A stretch of DNA of 64,000 nt from Silurus meridionalis (taxonomy: Eukaryota; Chordata; Actinopteri; Siluriformes; Siluridae), in NCBI RefSeq assembly GCF_014805685.1, contig NC_060892.1:22989900-23053899 (forward strand). Direction: 5' to 3'. The notes under the pieces are model-generated. The model was given only the letters and a program-made list of their open reading frames with translations, did no database searches and was not told the origin of the DNA. A program made the translations under genes and the position numbers. This document shows, in pieces, positions 22,958-35,574 of the stretch; the stretch's first letter is position 1; every line of letters begins with the position of its first letter.

Positions 22958-24506
22958 TTTCTTCCTTTTCACTGCTATAATAAATCATCGAAGCATTTCA
23001 GATTTAAAATATAAACTGTCGTCCAATTCATTCTTAAGCAATGATCCTGCTGTCTGGCTTATATAAATATAAATATAAATATTAAAATGCAATTAAAATA
23101 TTTTGTTCAATAAATTGCATTTTGACTTAATAATGACGATTGTTCTAGCAGGCTTGTGGCCTCTGTGAGAAACCGATAACGGATGCACACATCTCTGAAC
23201 AAAATGCATGGGTTTCCCAAAATGTTCCTAATTCTAAATAATCTTAAATTGTAAGTTTACCCAAAGCTGAGCAGTAAACTGACCTATTTGTTATTTAAAA
23301 AAGAACCAGCTCTGAGAAACCTTGTTTGGAATCCTGACTTCAAGGCTTGTTTGTCTTTGGGTGCCACTTTGCAGCATCTGTGCTTTACTACCCACCTAAA
23401 GGACCCTAGATAGAGCTTTATAAACAGCATGGGCAGAAATGAGGGGAGTTTGATCATAAACAACTAGATTGATGATAATAATATCTATAATGCATCTTTA
23501 CGTTTAAATAACCTGTGCATATGTGATTCTGTGATTTGACGACAGAAAGAAATGGGGAAAGGAGGTGGGCCTTATTTCTTGGGCAGCTGTCACCCAAAAT
23601 TCACCTGGAGACAATGATCAGGTCATCCTGGTTAAAATACTGTCCCTTTTTGTTTAAGTACTGGAAAAAACTGCAGACAATGGTGTTACACTGGGAAATT
23701 ATGTTATAGTAACACATGCATATTATTCTTATATATTCTAATTCAAAAATCTACAGCTTCTATATGAATTGCCAGAAAGAAGTACATTTTTGCTTTTTAA
23801 TTTTATTAATTGATTAAATTGTATTATTTTCACATTTTTGCTAACTGTATTGTTTAACTGCTAAGTGATAGTTAATGTATATATTTGTATATATGTGTAT
23901 AATTTAGTTGTTTCTCACATACAGTTCACGGTTTAAAAAGGGAATAAATCAAGAAAATATCCTCATGCACAAAAAAAAAATACAAATGGAAATTTTACAC
24001 GTGTCTTTTTTTTTTCGGCAATATATTTAGTTTGGTCATTGTCATACCTCTGAGATGAAAATAATTGCTTAAAATGTTGTTATAAAACACCGCAAAACAC
24101 CTCTTTTCCCCCTTCTGTCTGCCCTACAATTCAGAATAAGACATGATTTGTAGGAATCTGTGATCTCTCTCTCTTTTTGTTGACGTCTATCATTTATTTT
24201 CTTCTGACTCTCTGCGTCTGTTCCGGCTGTTTAAATGACTGATTCATCTATTAACCGAATCGATTATTTGACTATCGACTTGTACTGCTTTTCGCTTGAT
24301 TATCTGTGTACGAAAAGAAAAAAATGGCTCGTGCATAATATTCGTTATTTATTCATTCAATGTATTCGTTATATATCTATATAGAAAATACAGTATATAT
24401 TCGTACAGTATGTATATAAATAAGTATATATTCAAGTTTCGGCTTGTAAATGTGAGGACAGCTGAGAACATCATAGGAGTCTTTCTTTCCTCCATCACGG
24501 GAACCA

Positions 24507-24551
<45 letters not shown>

Positions 24552-24979
24552 GCTTCAACCTAAATAAAAAAAGTAACGAAGCTTTCAGGTCCTCACTGCC
24601 TAACGGTAGTCATTCCCATTTATTTGCACAAATTATTGCTGATAAAATCACAAAACGTTTACATGTCGAAAATCTATTATTATATAAACAAAATATCTAA
24701 CACTCATTTCTGTGTATTAGCCCGTGCTGCATTGTTTTAGTGTTGTGTTGTTGCACAACATGTTGTTTGCACACGTGCACTTTATGTAATACTGTCTATA
24801 TCTGATTTCTCTATTGTGTTATGTTGTATGATGCAGGTCCCTTAAAAACACCATTTCATTTTACAGTGTATGTGATTAAATGTGATTTAATCACATCACA
24901 CAAATGTGAACAATGTGATTAAAATGACAATGAATTAAGAGTTACTGAACTCAGAACTTCAAAATATATATGAAAAAAG

Positions 24980-24982
<3 letters not shown>

Positions 24983-25075
<93 letters not shown>
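24983..25075. repeat. (TA)n microsatellite
   Basis: About 90 bp of TA with one TACA interruption near the right end. Confidence 0.95.
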
Positions 25076-25378
25076 GAATCAATAAACTCTATACACATTC
25101 TATTAAATCTTTCCTATTAAAAAGAGATTAGTGTCTGTCAGCTTGTGGTTTGAGGCAAAAGCAGGTGGTAGAGGAACACAATACACTGCAAAAAAAATAC
25201 ATCTTAGGCAGTAAAAATATATATTTAATATAGTGTGATTTATTTACTATTTACTATTATTAGGAACTAAGCATACATATAAATGTTATATATAGAGTGA
25301 ATTTTCCTCTAGCATGCCTCTGGGATTAATACGTATCAATCAAACAATCAATCAATCAGTCAAATAATTATCTCTCTA

Positions 25379-25390
<12 letters not shown>

Positions 25391-25472
<82 letters not shown>
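25391..25472. repeat. (TCTA)n microsatellite
   Basis: About 20 tetranucleotide units preceded by a short TC run. Confidence 0.97.
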
Positions 25473-26869
25473 GTATCTAATCTTGGGATACACGACATGC
25501 CACAAAGCCCATCATTCTTTTAATTCTTCAGAACTGACTTGGCAAGACCCCTGAGCACAAAGCAACCACCATAATATTCCTCAAAGATTTACTGTGTTGA
25601 GGAGGTACTGGTGTGGCAAACTTATTTCAAGGGTGCCAGCTGTCACCTAGGGGCACCAGTGTGGTCACCTATTTTGGTAATGATATATAAATGACAAGCA
25701 GAGAGGTCAAGAGTGAGGCTCTGGGTAGATAGTGCCAGGTTTACACATATATAAACTCTTAAAAATATTCTATTCTCTATAACTTGAAAAGTTCTTCATA
25801 CAGTTGTGTGAATTATTAAAATGTGCATTCAACAGGCTTTCTACATCTCATTTATCTTCCCTCTCAAACACACATACTCACACATGATTCATTTTCAGTA
25901 CCCTGATATTCAGCAACTGCTGATGGATCAGGAATAGAAGCAAAAAAAGAGGCAGAAATCATGATGTAATGCCATTACAATCTGTTCTCTAACTGGCCTC
26001 TATCAGCAAAGACTATATAACTGCACCTCATAACAAACTGTTCAGTGCAGGGATGATGTTCAGATACACACACACACACATGTGCACACACTTTAAAGCA
26101 GCCGTTTGGTCAATGAGGTACACAATATTGTAATGTAAGCCTGCTTGTCAGTGCATTATTGACAACAAGCACATTGGTAGAATTTTTATTAAAAAAAGGA
26201 AAAGATTTTTACGCAATTGGAAATGTGGTCAGTATACACCTGTAACAGCCAGTTTAGGTAAAAAGAACGAGTGAGAGTGGTAACTGTCATAACATAGTAA
26301 GACAATATAAGACTTATATGATGACAATACTAAAATTAAAAAAAAATATTCAGCCTGAAATAAAGTCTACTTTAATAAGATTAGATAAACGAAACAATCC
26401 AGTGTTTATCTGGTGATTTAAATTTGACATTACAGTTTTATTGATGAACAGAAATGACCTTTGTGCTGTGAATCCATCGACTTGTGCTGCTTTGGTCCAG
26501 ACCTGACCCACAGCCTGTAGCATGCTCTATGTGACAATGCAAACATGCCCAAGTTTTACATTCAAATAAAAATGTGCATATTAAATAGTTAATATTCCTG
26601 CCAGAAGGCTTAATATAGTAAACCATATATTTTAGAATGTATATGTGTGTAAATGTATAGATCTGGATTTACTACATACTAGAGAGAGGGGTCAAATCAA
26701 TATACTGTATATTTCTACCATTTCCATCTTGTTGAGATTGGAACTATGAGGATGTATTTTGATTGTAATTAGTAATAACAGTCTACTACATACACTTTGT
26801 ATGACCAGTTCTGTGTTTTACTGAACAGAACACCACAACAGTAATAGAACTATAAAAGATATATATTCT

Positions 26870-27015
26870 GTGCCAAACAGATGAGGATGAGTTCCTTTTT
26901 GAGACTGGTTTCTCTAAAGGTTTTCTCCTTATACCATAGCAGAAAGATTTCTTTTGCGACTGTCAACCCTGGTAGACTCATTAGGTGTAAACTAGGCACT
27001 ACATTTATGAATATA
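26870..27015 (+). repeat. DE-1 repeat fragment
   Basis: CAGATGAGGATGAGTTCCTT, AGACTGGTTTCTCTAAAGG and TTTTCTCCTTATACCATAG match the central block of DE-1 with many substitutions; the 3' end is missing. Confidence 0.65.
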
Positions 27016-27197
27016 TACATTTTATAACCTTTTGACACTGTCCATTTTTAAAGCGATAAAAAAAAGAAGGACAAAAAGACAAGAAGGACAAGAAATTTCA
27101 CTGGAAGTTTAAATGAGGATGAAAATTATGTAACTATTTTGGCTCAGGACCAGATCATAACCTGAGTCAAAGACAAGGGATTTTAGACAGACAATCT

Positions 27198-27204
27198 TCA
27201 TCAT

Positions 27205-27236
<32 letters not shown>

Positions 27237-27246
27237 GCAGCATCAT
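27198..27246. repeat. (TCA)n and (GCA)n compound trinucleotide repeat
   Basis: A TCA tract passes directly into about ten GCA units and then CATCAT. No exon is visible around it. Confidence 0.9.
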
Positions 27247-28773
27247 CTAAAGACCAGTGATTTCAGGTCTCGCAGAAGAACAGTGTCCATCACAACAGTA
27301 GACATACAGTATAGGTCCAGACATATAGTTCCTGAAACTGTTCTGGTGTCATCATTTTTCTTTTAATTTGTCACCAACCTGTAATGCAAGTAAAAAACCA
27401 ACACACAAACAAAGTAAATGCTTATGTCCTTTAAAAGTCGGACACTTCATCGATTTACAGACCTGCATATTTGACGTTGATCTTTCAAAGAAATGGCATC
27501 CATCTCGTCCTGCTCGATATACAATCACACAAATATAATAAAATATAGTTAAAAAATAATGCATTTGTGCTTATAATTGTATAATAAATATATTTGTAAT
27601 ATAAAGTAATATACAGTAATTGCGGATGCTTTGCTCTCAACTCTGTCCCAATAAAAAATATAGTAGGCAAAAGAAAAATTATAAATAAATGTAATATTAT
27701 ATATCATCCTTTTAAAAATGTTGTAAATAGGTTAATATATAGTATTGATTACTTGATAAACTATTCTTTCGATTATCGGCAAGAAATTGTCTAAATGAGC
27801 GCAATAAAAATATATGATAAATAATAACGCGCGTTTTGTGAATGGAAATAAAATTAATCACTGCAACCAATTTGGGCTTATTTATTGAATTAAACTTCGG
27901 CTTATTTTATTTACTCATCAATCAATCAATTAATTTTTATATCGTTTTATATGACATCAACACCGAGGAAATAAATAGATGCTTTGTGCGACTTTTCTTT
28001 TGTGTGTTGAAAATCAGTATAAAATGTTTGTTTTAATTGTTCTTTTTACGTTATCGTGATACTTTAGCTACTAAGATAAATATAGTCACCTTTAACATAC
28101 ATCAGTCTGTTGCATTGCTGCACTGGGACACAACTTAATAAGAAATAGCGCAAAAATCGTTATTGCGCAGTTACATAATGGGTTTCCGACAATTTTATTC
28201 AATGGTGTTCCAAATGCAGTTTATATAATTTAAATGCTATTCTAAACGAATAATATTCTAAATAAAATTATTTTATATAATACAGTGTGTTTATGCATCA
28301 GAAATGACGTATACCGTTTGTTTTTTGTATTTGTATATATTTTCTATATTAATAGAAATTAATATATCTAAACGGAATTACAACAGTGTCAATCAGATTT
28401 TTTCGGAAATGCATCGGTTAACTTGTGGTTCTTTAAAATTGCTTTCGAGAATGAATGTAAATGAGAGTGTTTATGTGAACGAATATTGATTGAAGCCTAT
28501 TTATAAAGGCATATAGATGGCAGCATTAAAAACAAATAAATCTATTTTCAGTATGCTCCTAGTAAAATGGTAAAACATTGTGGTCGGGTTTATGTTTCAA
28601 GTTTAAGATCATTTTAAATGTATTATTAATGTTAAAGAGTGTTCAATGATCTTACATTTTTTGGGGGTGGGGGGGTATACTTTTGCACACGCTGCTTTGA
28701 TGTTTTTACTGAACACAGGTGAGTCTCCTCCAAAATTATTTTACTTACTGATATATAAAACCTATAACATTAC

Positions 28774-28824
<51 letters not shown>
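28774..28824. repeat. (AAT)n microsatellite
   Basis: About 50 bp of AAT trinucleotides. Confidence 0.96.
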
Positions 28825-28825
<1 letters not shown>

Positions 28826-29857
28826 TTGATAATTATTAGTATTATTATATTCTTCTTTTATGCTTTTCTTACTTTTCCTCTAGTTCCCCTAAAATTCCAT
28901 CTAAAGCAACTCTACATGGTGACTATCATTTCTTTATTCATGTATTATTTAATTCCTGCATTCATTAGAAAAGCTCATCAAATACACCTTGGCTTGCCTG
29001 TGTAGAAATTTCATATACTGATAATTATTTCCCTTTAAAAAAAAATCTATAAATACATTTACATTTATTTACTAAATGCTTATTTAAATGCATAAAGGCA
29101 ATAAAGGCATAAAGGCAATCTTACATCATTGCTAACTCTATTGTGTCCCTGGTTGCAATTCTGTTCTCTGCAGAGTTTAACAGAGTGTATCACAGTGTAT
29201 CTCTTCATGCAAAGAGATACATACCTTATATTTTACTCACAATTGTTTCATCTAATTGCTTCCTTCCTCCATTAGGGCTAATGATCGAAAGCGTATGGTA
29301 ATAATGTGTATGTTCTTGATCATGGGATTTTATAAGTGATTTGGAATAGGCCATGCAGAGATACGTTAAAATAATCCAGATGTTACAGAGATCACATTTT
29401 CCGCAGACACCTTCTGTCCATGAATATGTTCTTAATTTATAATTGTTTAGCATTATCATTAATACATAGTTTATAATTGATATAGAATATTGCCTGTTGA
29501 ACTCTGCATCACAGTTATACATGTAGTCAATCTGGGAATTATTATTTATGTTGGACTGTCAACATACAATATAAAATATGCACAGTTTTATACAAATCTG
29601 AGACACTTCTATACATGATTAAGACACTGTCACTAAACAATAGCACACTCTGCAACATGGGCCAATCACATATCTTGGTATTTTGCACACAATCGATCGA
29701 CAATCTTACATCTTGTTATTGTATGCGTGGTTGCAAAATTGACCCCTATATGCATTTATCATGCAATTTTCCTCTGAAACTATCCATATTTTTTGCAGTT
29801 TTTAAACTGTAATGTACATTTTAAGATATTTTGTGCAAATACCACTTTGTTTGAAAC

Positions 29858-29861
<4 letters not shown>

Positions 29862-29899
<38 letters not shown>
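29862..29899. repeat. (TG)n microsatellite
   Basis: About 19 TG units, then ATGCATGC. Confidence 0.96.
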
Positions 29900-29901
<2 letters not shown>

Positions 29902-30925
29902 CATGCTTGTGTGTGCACACGTGTGCACATCCAGCCTTCAATACTTAGGGTTAAACTGGAAGAGAAAGGGAAAAAATCAACCTCCACCACACTCGATAAA
30001 ACTCTGGTTGCTAGGAGACTGAGGGGGAGATGGATTGAGAAGGCCCAGTCGATCAATTCTAGAGAAAGGACAGGGAAAGGAGGCAGGAAAAAAATAGAGA
30101 GATAAAGAGAGAGACAGAGGGAGATGGCGAAGTGTATCGGAGTGCTAAATGTGTCAAAAAAAAAAAAAAAGAAAAATTCTGCCCGAAGTTTTATTTAGGA
30201 AAAGAAGACCTTACCTTGTGTTCGCTACTGTGTTTCTATTCACAAATCCGTAATATTGTTTTTAATTGATCATTTTGAAACCTCAATTGGATTAAATCTC
30301 TACTAGCCCGAACAGATGCCCAACAGCCTACCGATAGCAACACACTCACACCCGTACAAACCCTGCACTATGAGGACTGAATCGACTAGATATTGATCCT
30401 CGCACTCACCTCCCAGCAGTCAGTTCTTGTCCTGCATCATGTGCCTTGTCTGATTTCTCCCTTAATGGCTTTTATCTAGTGCCAATCTTTATTTTAACTA
30501 CAAGTAGGAATTAGCACTCAACTCCCCATAAACACACACACTCCTACCACTTGTTGGTCCTTTATTTCATCTCTGTTAGCAAACGCTTCCTTTAACCAAG
30601 ACAGCAGTCCAATGAATGTACTATGAATGTATTGGGCCCTCAGCCAGTGAGAGCTAGCTTAACTAAGATGAATTTGACAGAGAGCTGAAGTTGGACCTTG
30701 ATGGAGGCAGTGAAATGAAATGTTGATAGAATTGTAGTGTATATCATTTTGTAGATCTGTCTACACAGTATGCAGTGATCACAAGAATTCAACCTTATTT
30801 AAATATATGTAACAGCATCCAAACAGGGGTGTTGTTTCCTAAAAAAAAATGTGACAAGATCCCTTTTATATCTCAGCATACTGATTTAGCATTACAATGC
30901 CGTTCACAGCGTTTTCATGTATATT

Positions 30926-31239
30926 AGGGACGGTAAGATTCAACTTCAGTGCATCGGGATGCATAGTTTTGAACCAATTTATTTATAGTAGATGCACATT
31001 TAAAAAGTGTTCAATAATTTGTGACCAATATTTAATATGTAGATGGACTTCTCGCTAAACTGATTCTCAAGCAAGAGTACTGCAACTACGTATCACATCA
31101 CTACAGAAATATAGATTTACATGGCAGAGGTAGAGCTGCAGCTTCCTGGAGACAGAACCGGAAAAAAACATCTGGTTTTATAGCGTCAATATTGCATAGC
31201 ATCATATTTTTTCCATTGCATCATACTGCAATAATAAAG

Positions 31240-31330
<91 letters not shown>

Positions 31331-31465
31331 TGTATTAATCGCATTGTGTTGAATCAAATTGAAATTGAATCAGTAGCAGCTTTAAATGCATCTTTAATGT
31401 AGCGTATCATTGGCTATGCATCGAGATGCAATCACATCGGTCTCAGTTTTGGAGATGCCCAATGT
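30926..31465. repeat. Dispersed element with GATGCATCGATGCA-type words (DE-2), interrupted by (CTAT)n
   Basis: One end reads TTAGGGACGGTAAGATTCAA with TGCATCGGGATGCATAG; the other has GCATCGAGATGCAATCACAT. The inner part has CATGGCAGAGGTAGAGCTGC. The same words occur in reverse order at 35575-36360, so this is a repeated element; opposed GATGCA words at both ends suggest a DNA transposon. A (CTAT)n tract at 31241-31330 splits it. Class unknown. Confidence 0.5.
31241..31330. repeat. (CTAT)n microsatellite
   Basis: About 22 perfect tetranucleotide units. Confidence 0.97.
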
Positions 31466-31469
31466 ACAT

Positions 31470-33077
31470 GGGATAGACAGAGAGAAAACCGCTTAATTTT
31501 TATTTTCTAAGCTTTAAGAACGATCGCACCTATGGTCTCAATCTGGAAAAGGCAGACTATTTGCAAAAAGAGTGAAAAAAAATTCTTTTGTACGAAGCAT
31601 CTCGGGGCCTTTTGTCACAGGGATGAAATGTAAATGGAGCAAGTTGATCGATAGCATATTGATTTTGGTTGGTGGGAGTCAAGGGAATTGAGAGGGGAAA
31701 AAAAAGAGAGGGAGAGTGTAGAAGATGTGGGGGATGATTGTGAGATGTCTGGGTTTTGAAATCCGTAGTTTGGAAAATGATAAATGCTTAACTGCCTTTG
31801 TGTTTTTTTTTACACTGGATACTCTATGCAGAGTGCGTTTTTTTTTTTTTTTTATCTCTTTCCATATTGACCAAACACTTTTTTTTATCATAACATCAGA
31901 CAGTAAGCAGGAAATCAGCAATGCTTGAAGTGCCAGATAATATTCTCCATCAAGTTATTCTTAAAGTTCGTTCTCGTAAAGACATTTTATAAATAGAATT
32001 AAGAAATAATATATGAGATGAGCTAGGAAAAGCTTTTTGGGAATGTTTTAGTTGGAACAGTTTTAAAAAAGGCATTACTTTAGTTTTAGTTACACTAAAA
32101 AAAAGGCAGAGGATCCAATGCATTTTTTTGTAAGAATAAATGTTTGCTTCTACGTGCATTATGTGACCCAAACAGACCTTGAGACATCTGTCCATCAGTG
32201 CAGAGTGTACGAGCATATAGTAGAAATGTATACATGGATCGAGTGGTGTATTGCAGGTGGAGATTTAGAACCAGGTGGGACCGATGCTCAAATGCACTAA
32301 CCTGGCCTTCTATTGATTGCTGTGCAGGATGTCAAACATTTTAGAGCTAATCATGTCCTTTGTTAATGCCTTCCATGGTCAAACTGTTCATGCACAAAAA
32401 TCATTTGGCCCTATATTTTCTAATAGACAGTGCCTGGAGCAGCAGAAGAATACACAGCTATTTTACTGTGCAAGCACTCTTCTACTGCCCACCTTCCTGT
32501 TCACCCTCACATTTCAATTCTCATGCGCCTGTTCGCTGTCTTCATCTATCTTTATGGCACCTGGTTGCATCTCCCTAATGTTTCCGGACCTGACGGTCTC
32601 CATGCTTAAAAATTCACAATAAAGCCTGCTGTGTGTGTTTGCCATTTGCTAAATTGCAATCTGACAGGGCTAATAAAAACAACGTTTTCATCTGTGAAAA
32701 GCGATAGGTAGGTAAGAGCGAAGGTAGAAGCGAAGTCGCAATCATCCTAACAACCTTCCTGCCTCTCCTTCCTCTCCCTTTATCCTTATCCATGACAAAC
32801 ATCCATCACTGCGTATCTACAATCAAGGTTTAAAAAAAACATGGATTAATAACGTGTCTAATATCTAAATATTTGTCCATTGATAGATCCTAAAGTCTCT
32901 GTTCTTGCCATCAGCCTACCATGTGCCATTTTACCATTTAGCTTAAGATTAGTGGAGCGGCTAATGCTAATATTATGATCCATAATTTGAGTTGCTACGT
33001 ATAAAGTCAGGATCATATATATACAGATATTGACACCAATATATAGCAATTTTTTTTGCTTTTTACCAGAGTATATT
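31470..33077. other. Intergenic, no gene seen
   Basis: Only short chance frames. No splice-consistent exons, RNA genes or recognised transposon. Confidence 0.4.
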
Positions 33078-33700
33078 AGAAGTGACATTATTATTTTGGG
33101 AATGTAAGAACATTAAACCTTTTTGGCATGAGGTACATGATATGGTTCAGAAAACGCTGGCTAGAAAATTTACTTTGTCTCCGACTATTTTTTTACTAAA
33201 CTGCAAAACATCATTGGATTTCTCTACTGACTTACAGTCTTTATTAAATATCATTACTTATTTGGCAAATAAATGCATACTTATTCTATGGTCATCACCA
33301 CAGGTACCAACTTTAAAGATGTGTTTAGCACAAATGGCTAATCTTCTCCCTTTGGAAAAACTTACGTTTGATTTGCAGGATAAATTCAAAGTATTATGGC
33401 GGATATGTTCCCCTTTGTGGGATTTACTTGGACATACAAGACCCTAGCCCTTTTTTATGTTCTCCTTTTTTGTGTTTTGTTTTGTTTATTTATTTGTAAT
33501 TGTTTTCCTCATGTTTTGATTGGCCCTTTGCCTTTCTATGGTCACTTTCTCATATTAGCAATATATTGTTGGTATTAATACCAACAATATATTGAGTGTA
33601 TGCTGTGTGTTGACTGATCGGCTCTGTTGTTGTGTTGTTTTAGTGAGAAATGAATAAAAATATAATAAAAAATATATATATAAAAAAAGAAGTGACATTA
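33078..33700 (+). mobile_element. 5'-truncated L1-like LINE with 13-bp target-site duplication
   Basis: Direct repeats AGAAGTGACATTA at 33078-33090 and 33688-33700 bracket the insert. The insert begins inside the last part of an L1/Tx1-like ORF2: LLFWECKNIKPFWHEV at the start, then NKCILILW and LPLEKLTFDLQDKFKVLWRI near the C-terminus, stop at 33445-33447. After the stop comes a 3' UTR of about 240 bp and an A/T-rich tail (TAATAAAAAATATATAT). Severe 5' truncation plus a TSD is the signature of target-primed reverse transcription. The reading frame is open over its 119 residues, so the copy is not old. Confidence 0.85.
33559..33594. repeat. Perfect 36-bp palindrome inside the LINE 3' UTR
   Basis: Arms CAATATATTGTTGGTATT and its exact complement meet without a spacer. 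It would form an 18-bp hairpin stem. Confidence 0.97.
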
Positions 33701-33929
33701 AAAGTTGTATAAAAACAAAAGAATTCTGAATCTGAGCATTAATTTGACAATATAAAGATTTAAATTATAATAATTGTGTAGGAATTCTATGTAAAAAGCA
33801 ATTGGACAATTGGGCTAAGCTGTATCATAGCCAAATTCGCTCATTAACCCTCATAAGTCCAAATAAAAAATAAAGTAGAACATCATTACCATGGAAAAAT
33901 GTGAACAAACATGTCAAAGACACACATTA

Positions 33930-34130
33930 ATTATGGCTGAACACTAAGGTTAGGTGCACCAAAATATCTAAAAGACATGGAAAAGAGTAATTGGAGATAA
34001 TCTTGTGAAGAAACACAATTCACAAATGTTGGTCAAATCAAGAACCAGTTTCAGGAGTGTATCTGTGTCAAAGTCAGTCAGTCAAGAGACAACTTTACCA
34101 AAGTAAATACATCAGTGTCATTTGCCCTCA
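33930..34130 (+). mobile_element. Tc1-family relic
   Basis: CATGGAAAAGAGTAATTGGA, AATCAAGAACCAGTTTCAGG and CAAAGTCAGTCAGTCAAGAG resemble the second DNA-binding domain region of a fish Tc1 transposase family different from the one at 8.2 kb. Frame not continuous. Confidence 0.5.
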
Positions 34131-34140
34131 ACCAGAACAG

Positions 34141-35345
34141 CTTATAGGATATTAATCTCATTCATATGACTGTGCTGTTGCGTGGTAAGGGCAGCAGTGG
34201 CAGTGGAGTTCACATTTAATTCCAACCAGTCAAAGAGGCCATGCTGACCCATGTCCACTGCCAAAGTACCTGCAGTGGTGAAAATAATTATTTGATCCCC
34301 TGCATATTTTGTACATTAACCCCATTACAAAGAAGGAAATACAGATTTGGCATGGAGCTCCAGAGCGAGGAGGATTGACTTTTCTTGCATTTCTTCCATT
34401 TTTGAATTATTATGCCAGCAGTGGTCTTTTACTCACCAAGCTTCTTGCTGATGGGTCTTGTAGCCCATTCCAGCATTGTGCAGGTCTACAATCTTGTCCC
34501 TGGCATCCTTTGACAGCTCTTTGGTCATGCCCATGGTGGTGGTGTTTGAATGGAAGAGGTTGATTCTGTGGCTGGTGTCTTTTATACACATAAAGAGTTG
34601 ATATTAGGAGTACTTTCCTGAAGGGACAGGACTAATTAGGGTCTGTGGGAGTCATAATTCTTGCAAATTTGGTACAGGATCAAATACTTATTTCACTCGA
34701 TCAAATTCAAATGAATTATAAACTCTTGTGGGCTGTTCCCGGTCTGCAATGGTCAGTATCTAACAAAAGTGGTCCAAGGTTCATTGATACATGCCCTGAA
34801 GGCTGGCCTGTGTGATCCCATCCAATAGACAAGCTACTGTAGCTCAAACTGCTGAAGAAGTTAATGCTGTAAACTCTTGATGGGTCAGGAGTGTTTTGGC
34901 AGCAAAAAGGGGACCCAAACACTATAAGGCACGTGGGCATAATGTTTTGCCTGGTTGGTGTACATGACATCAGGATGCAGTACAGGAAAAATTGCAAGGC
35001 CACAGATGTGATACTCTGTTGCAGTATTCTGCTGGAAGAACATGGATCCTGACATTCATCAGGATGTTAATTTGACAAGTAGCAAGAGCCTGAACATTAC
35101 TGCAGAACATGTATACTGTTTAATGGTAATAATATTCCATGCTGCATAACTTGTTTCGTTATGATAATGACAACGAGTTCAAAGGGTTAATTTGACCTAT
35201 CTGTGAGTTGTGCTGGACAAAACAAGTCTGAACAATGGAGGGTCCAGCTCACAATTTACAAGACTTTGCAAATATCGTGGCTTATGAAATTCATGCCCCG
35301 AGAGGTCAGAGCTGCAAGTGGTTTTAATGTTATCGCTTATTGGTG
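34141..35345 (+). mobile_element. Nest of Tc1-family relics
   Basis: At least three pieces. 34220-34262 has CCATGCTGACCCATGTCCAC, the middle of one Tc1 family. 34273-34705 is another element (see its own entry). 34720-34966 is an internally deleted copy of the first family: early sequence AAGTGGTCCAAGG and CAGACAAGCTACTGTAGCTC-like words run directly into its 3' end (GGGTCAGGAGTGTTTTGGCA ... GGTTGGTGT). 34995-35345 returns to middle and 3' sequence (TATTCTGCTGGAAG, ACATTCATCAGGATGTTAAT, GAGGTCAGAGCTGCA, TATCGCTTATTGGTGTA). The order implies insertions into one another. All frames are broken. Confidence 0.65.
34273..34705 (-). mobile_element. Short Tc1-type element, internally deleted, nested
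   Basis: Left terminus AGTGGTGAAAATAATTATTT-GATCCCCTGC and right terminus GGATCAAATACTTATTTCACT are inverted copies of a Tc1 terminal type (Passport-like ends as I remember them). Between them, minus strand, is the N-terminal helix-turn-helix region only: GTCATGCCCATGGTG... complements to a [17 protein letters not shown] start. About 430 bp, so a deletion derivative. Confidence 0.65.
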
Positions 35346-35574
35346 TATGATATCGAAATGGTCTCATGAGCACATGATTACATATCAAGTCTTCTCAAAT
35401 CTGTATTTGCTGTAAAAAAAAATGACATAGGGTTAAGGCTGATAAGTAAGAGAATATCCATATACTGTAGTATACTGTTGTTTTATTATCAGAAAAATCC
35501 TATTATGAAATTATTTTGCAATAAAGCAAAAAGAGACAAATATTGCTTGGGAAATACTTTCTGGACAATAAGGA

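Larger units (their letters stand above)
22960..26860. other. onecut3 upstream region, no further gene seen
   Basis: Likely promoter-distal DNA for onecut3. 23140-23700 is less repetitive and more balanced in base composition (for example CAGGTCATCCTGGTTAAAAT) and may hold regulatory sequence, unproven. Microsatellites: (CACG/CA)n 24507-24551, (TA)n 24983-25075, (TCTA)n 25391-25472. No coding signal is seen. Confidence 0.4.
27250..30900. other. Intergenic, AT-rich; no gene seen
   Basis: Very AT-rich with short frames only. Contains (AAT)n at 28774-28824 and (TG)n at 29862-29899. Short open frames here are shadows of the microsatellites or chance. 29940-30120 is purine-rich but has no protein resemblance. 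Confidence 0.4.

Noticed and set aside
24871..24895. Short hairpin TGTGATTAAAT / ATTTAATCACA
   Set aside because: 11-bp arms in AT-rich DNA are expected by chance and have no context suggesting function.
22960..33077. A hidden novel gene cluster in the long gene-poor stretch
   Set aside because: No frame with family resemblance, no phase-consistent exon series and no RNA gene were found; content is microsatellites and decayed repeats.
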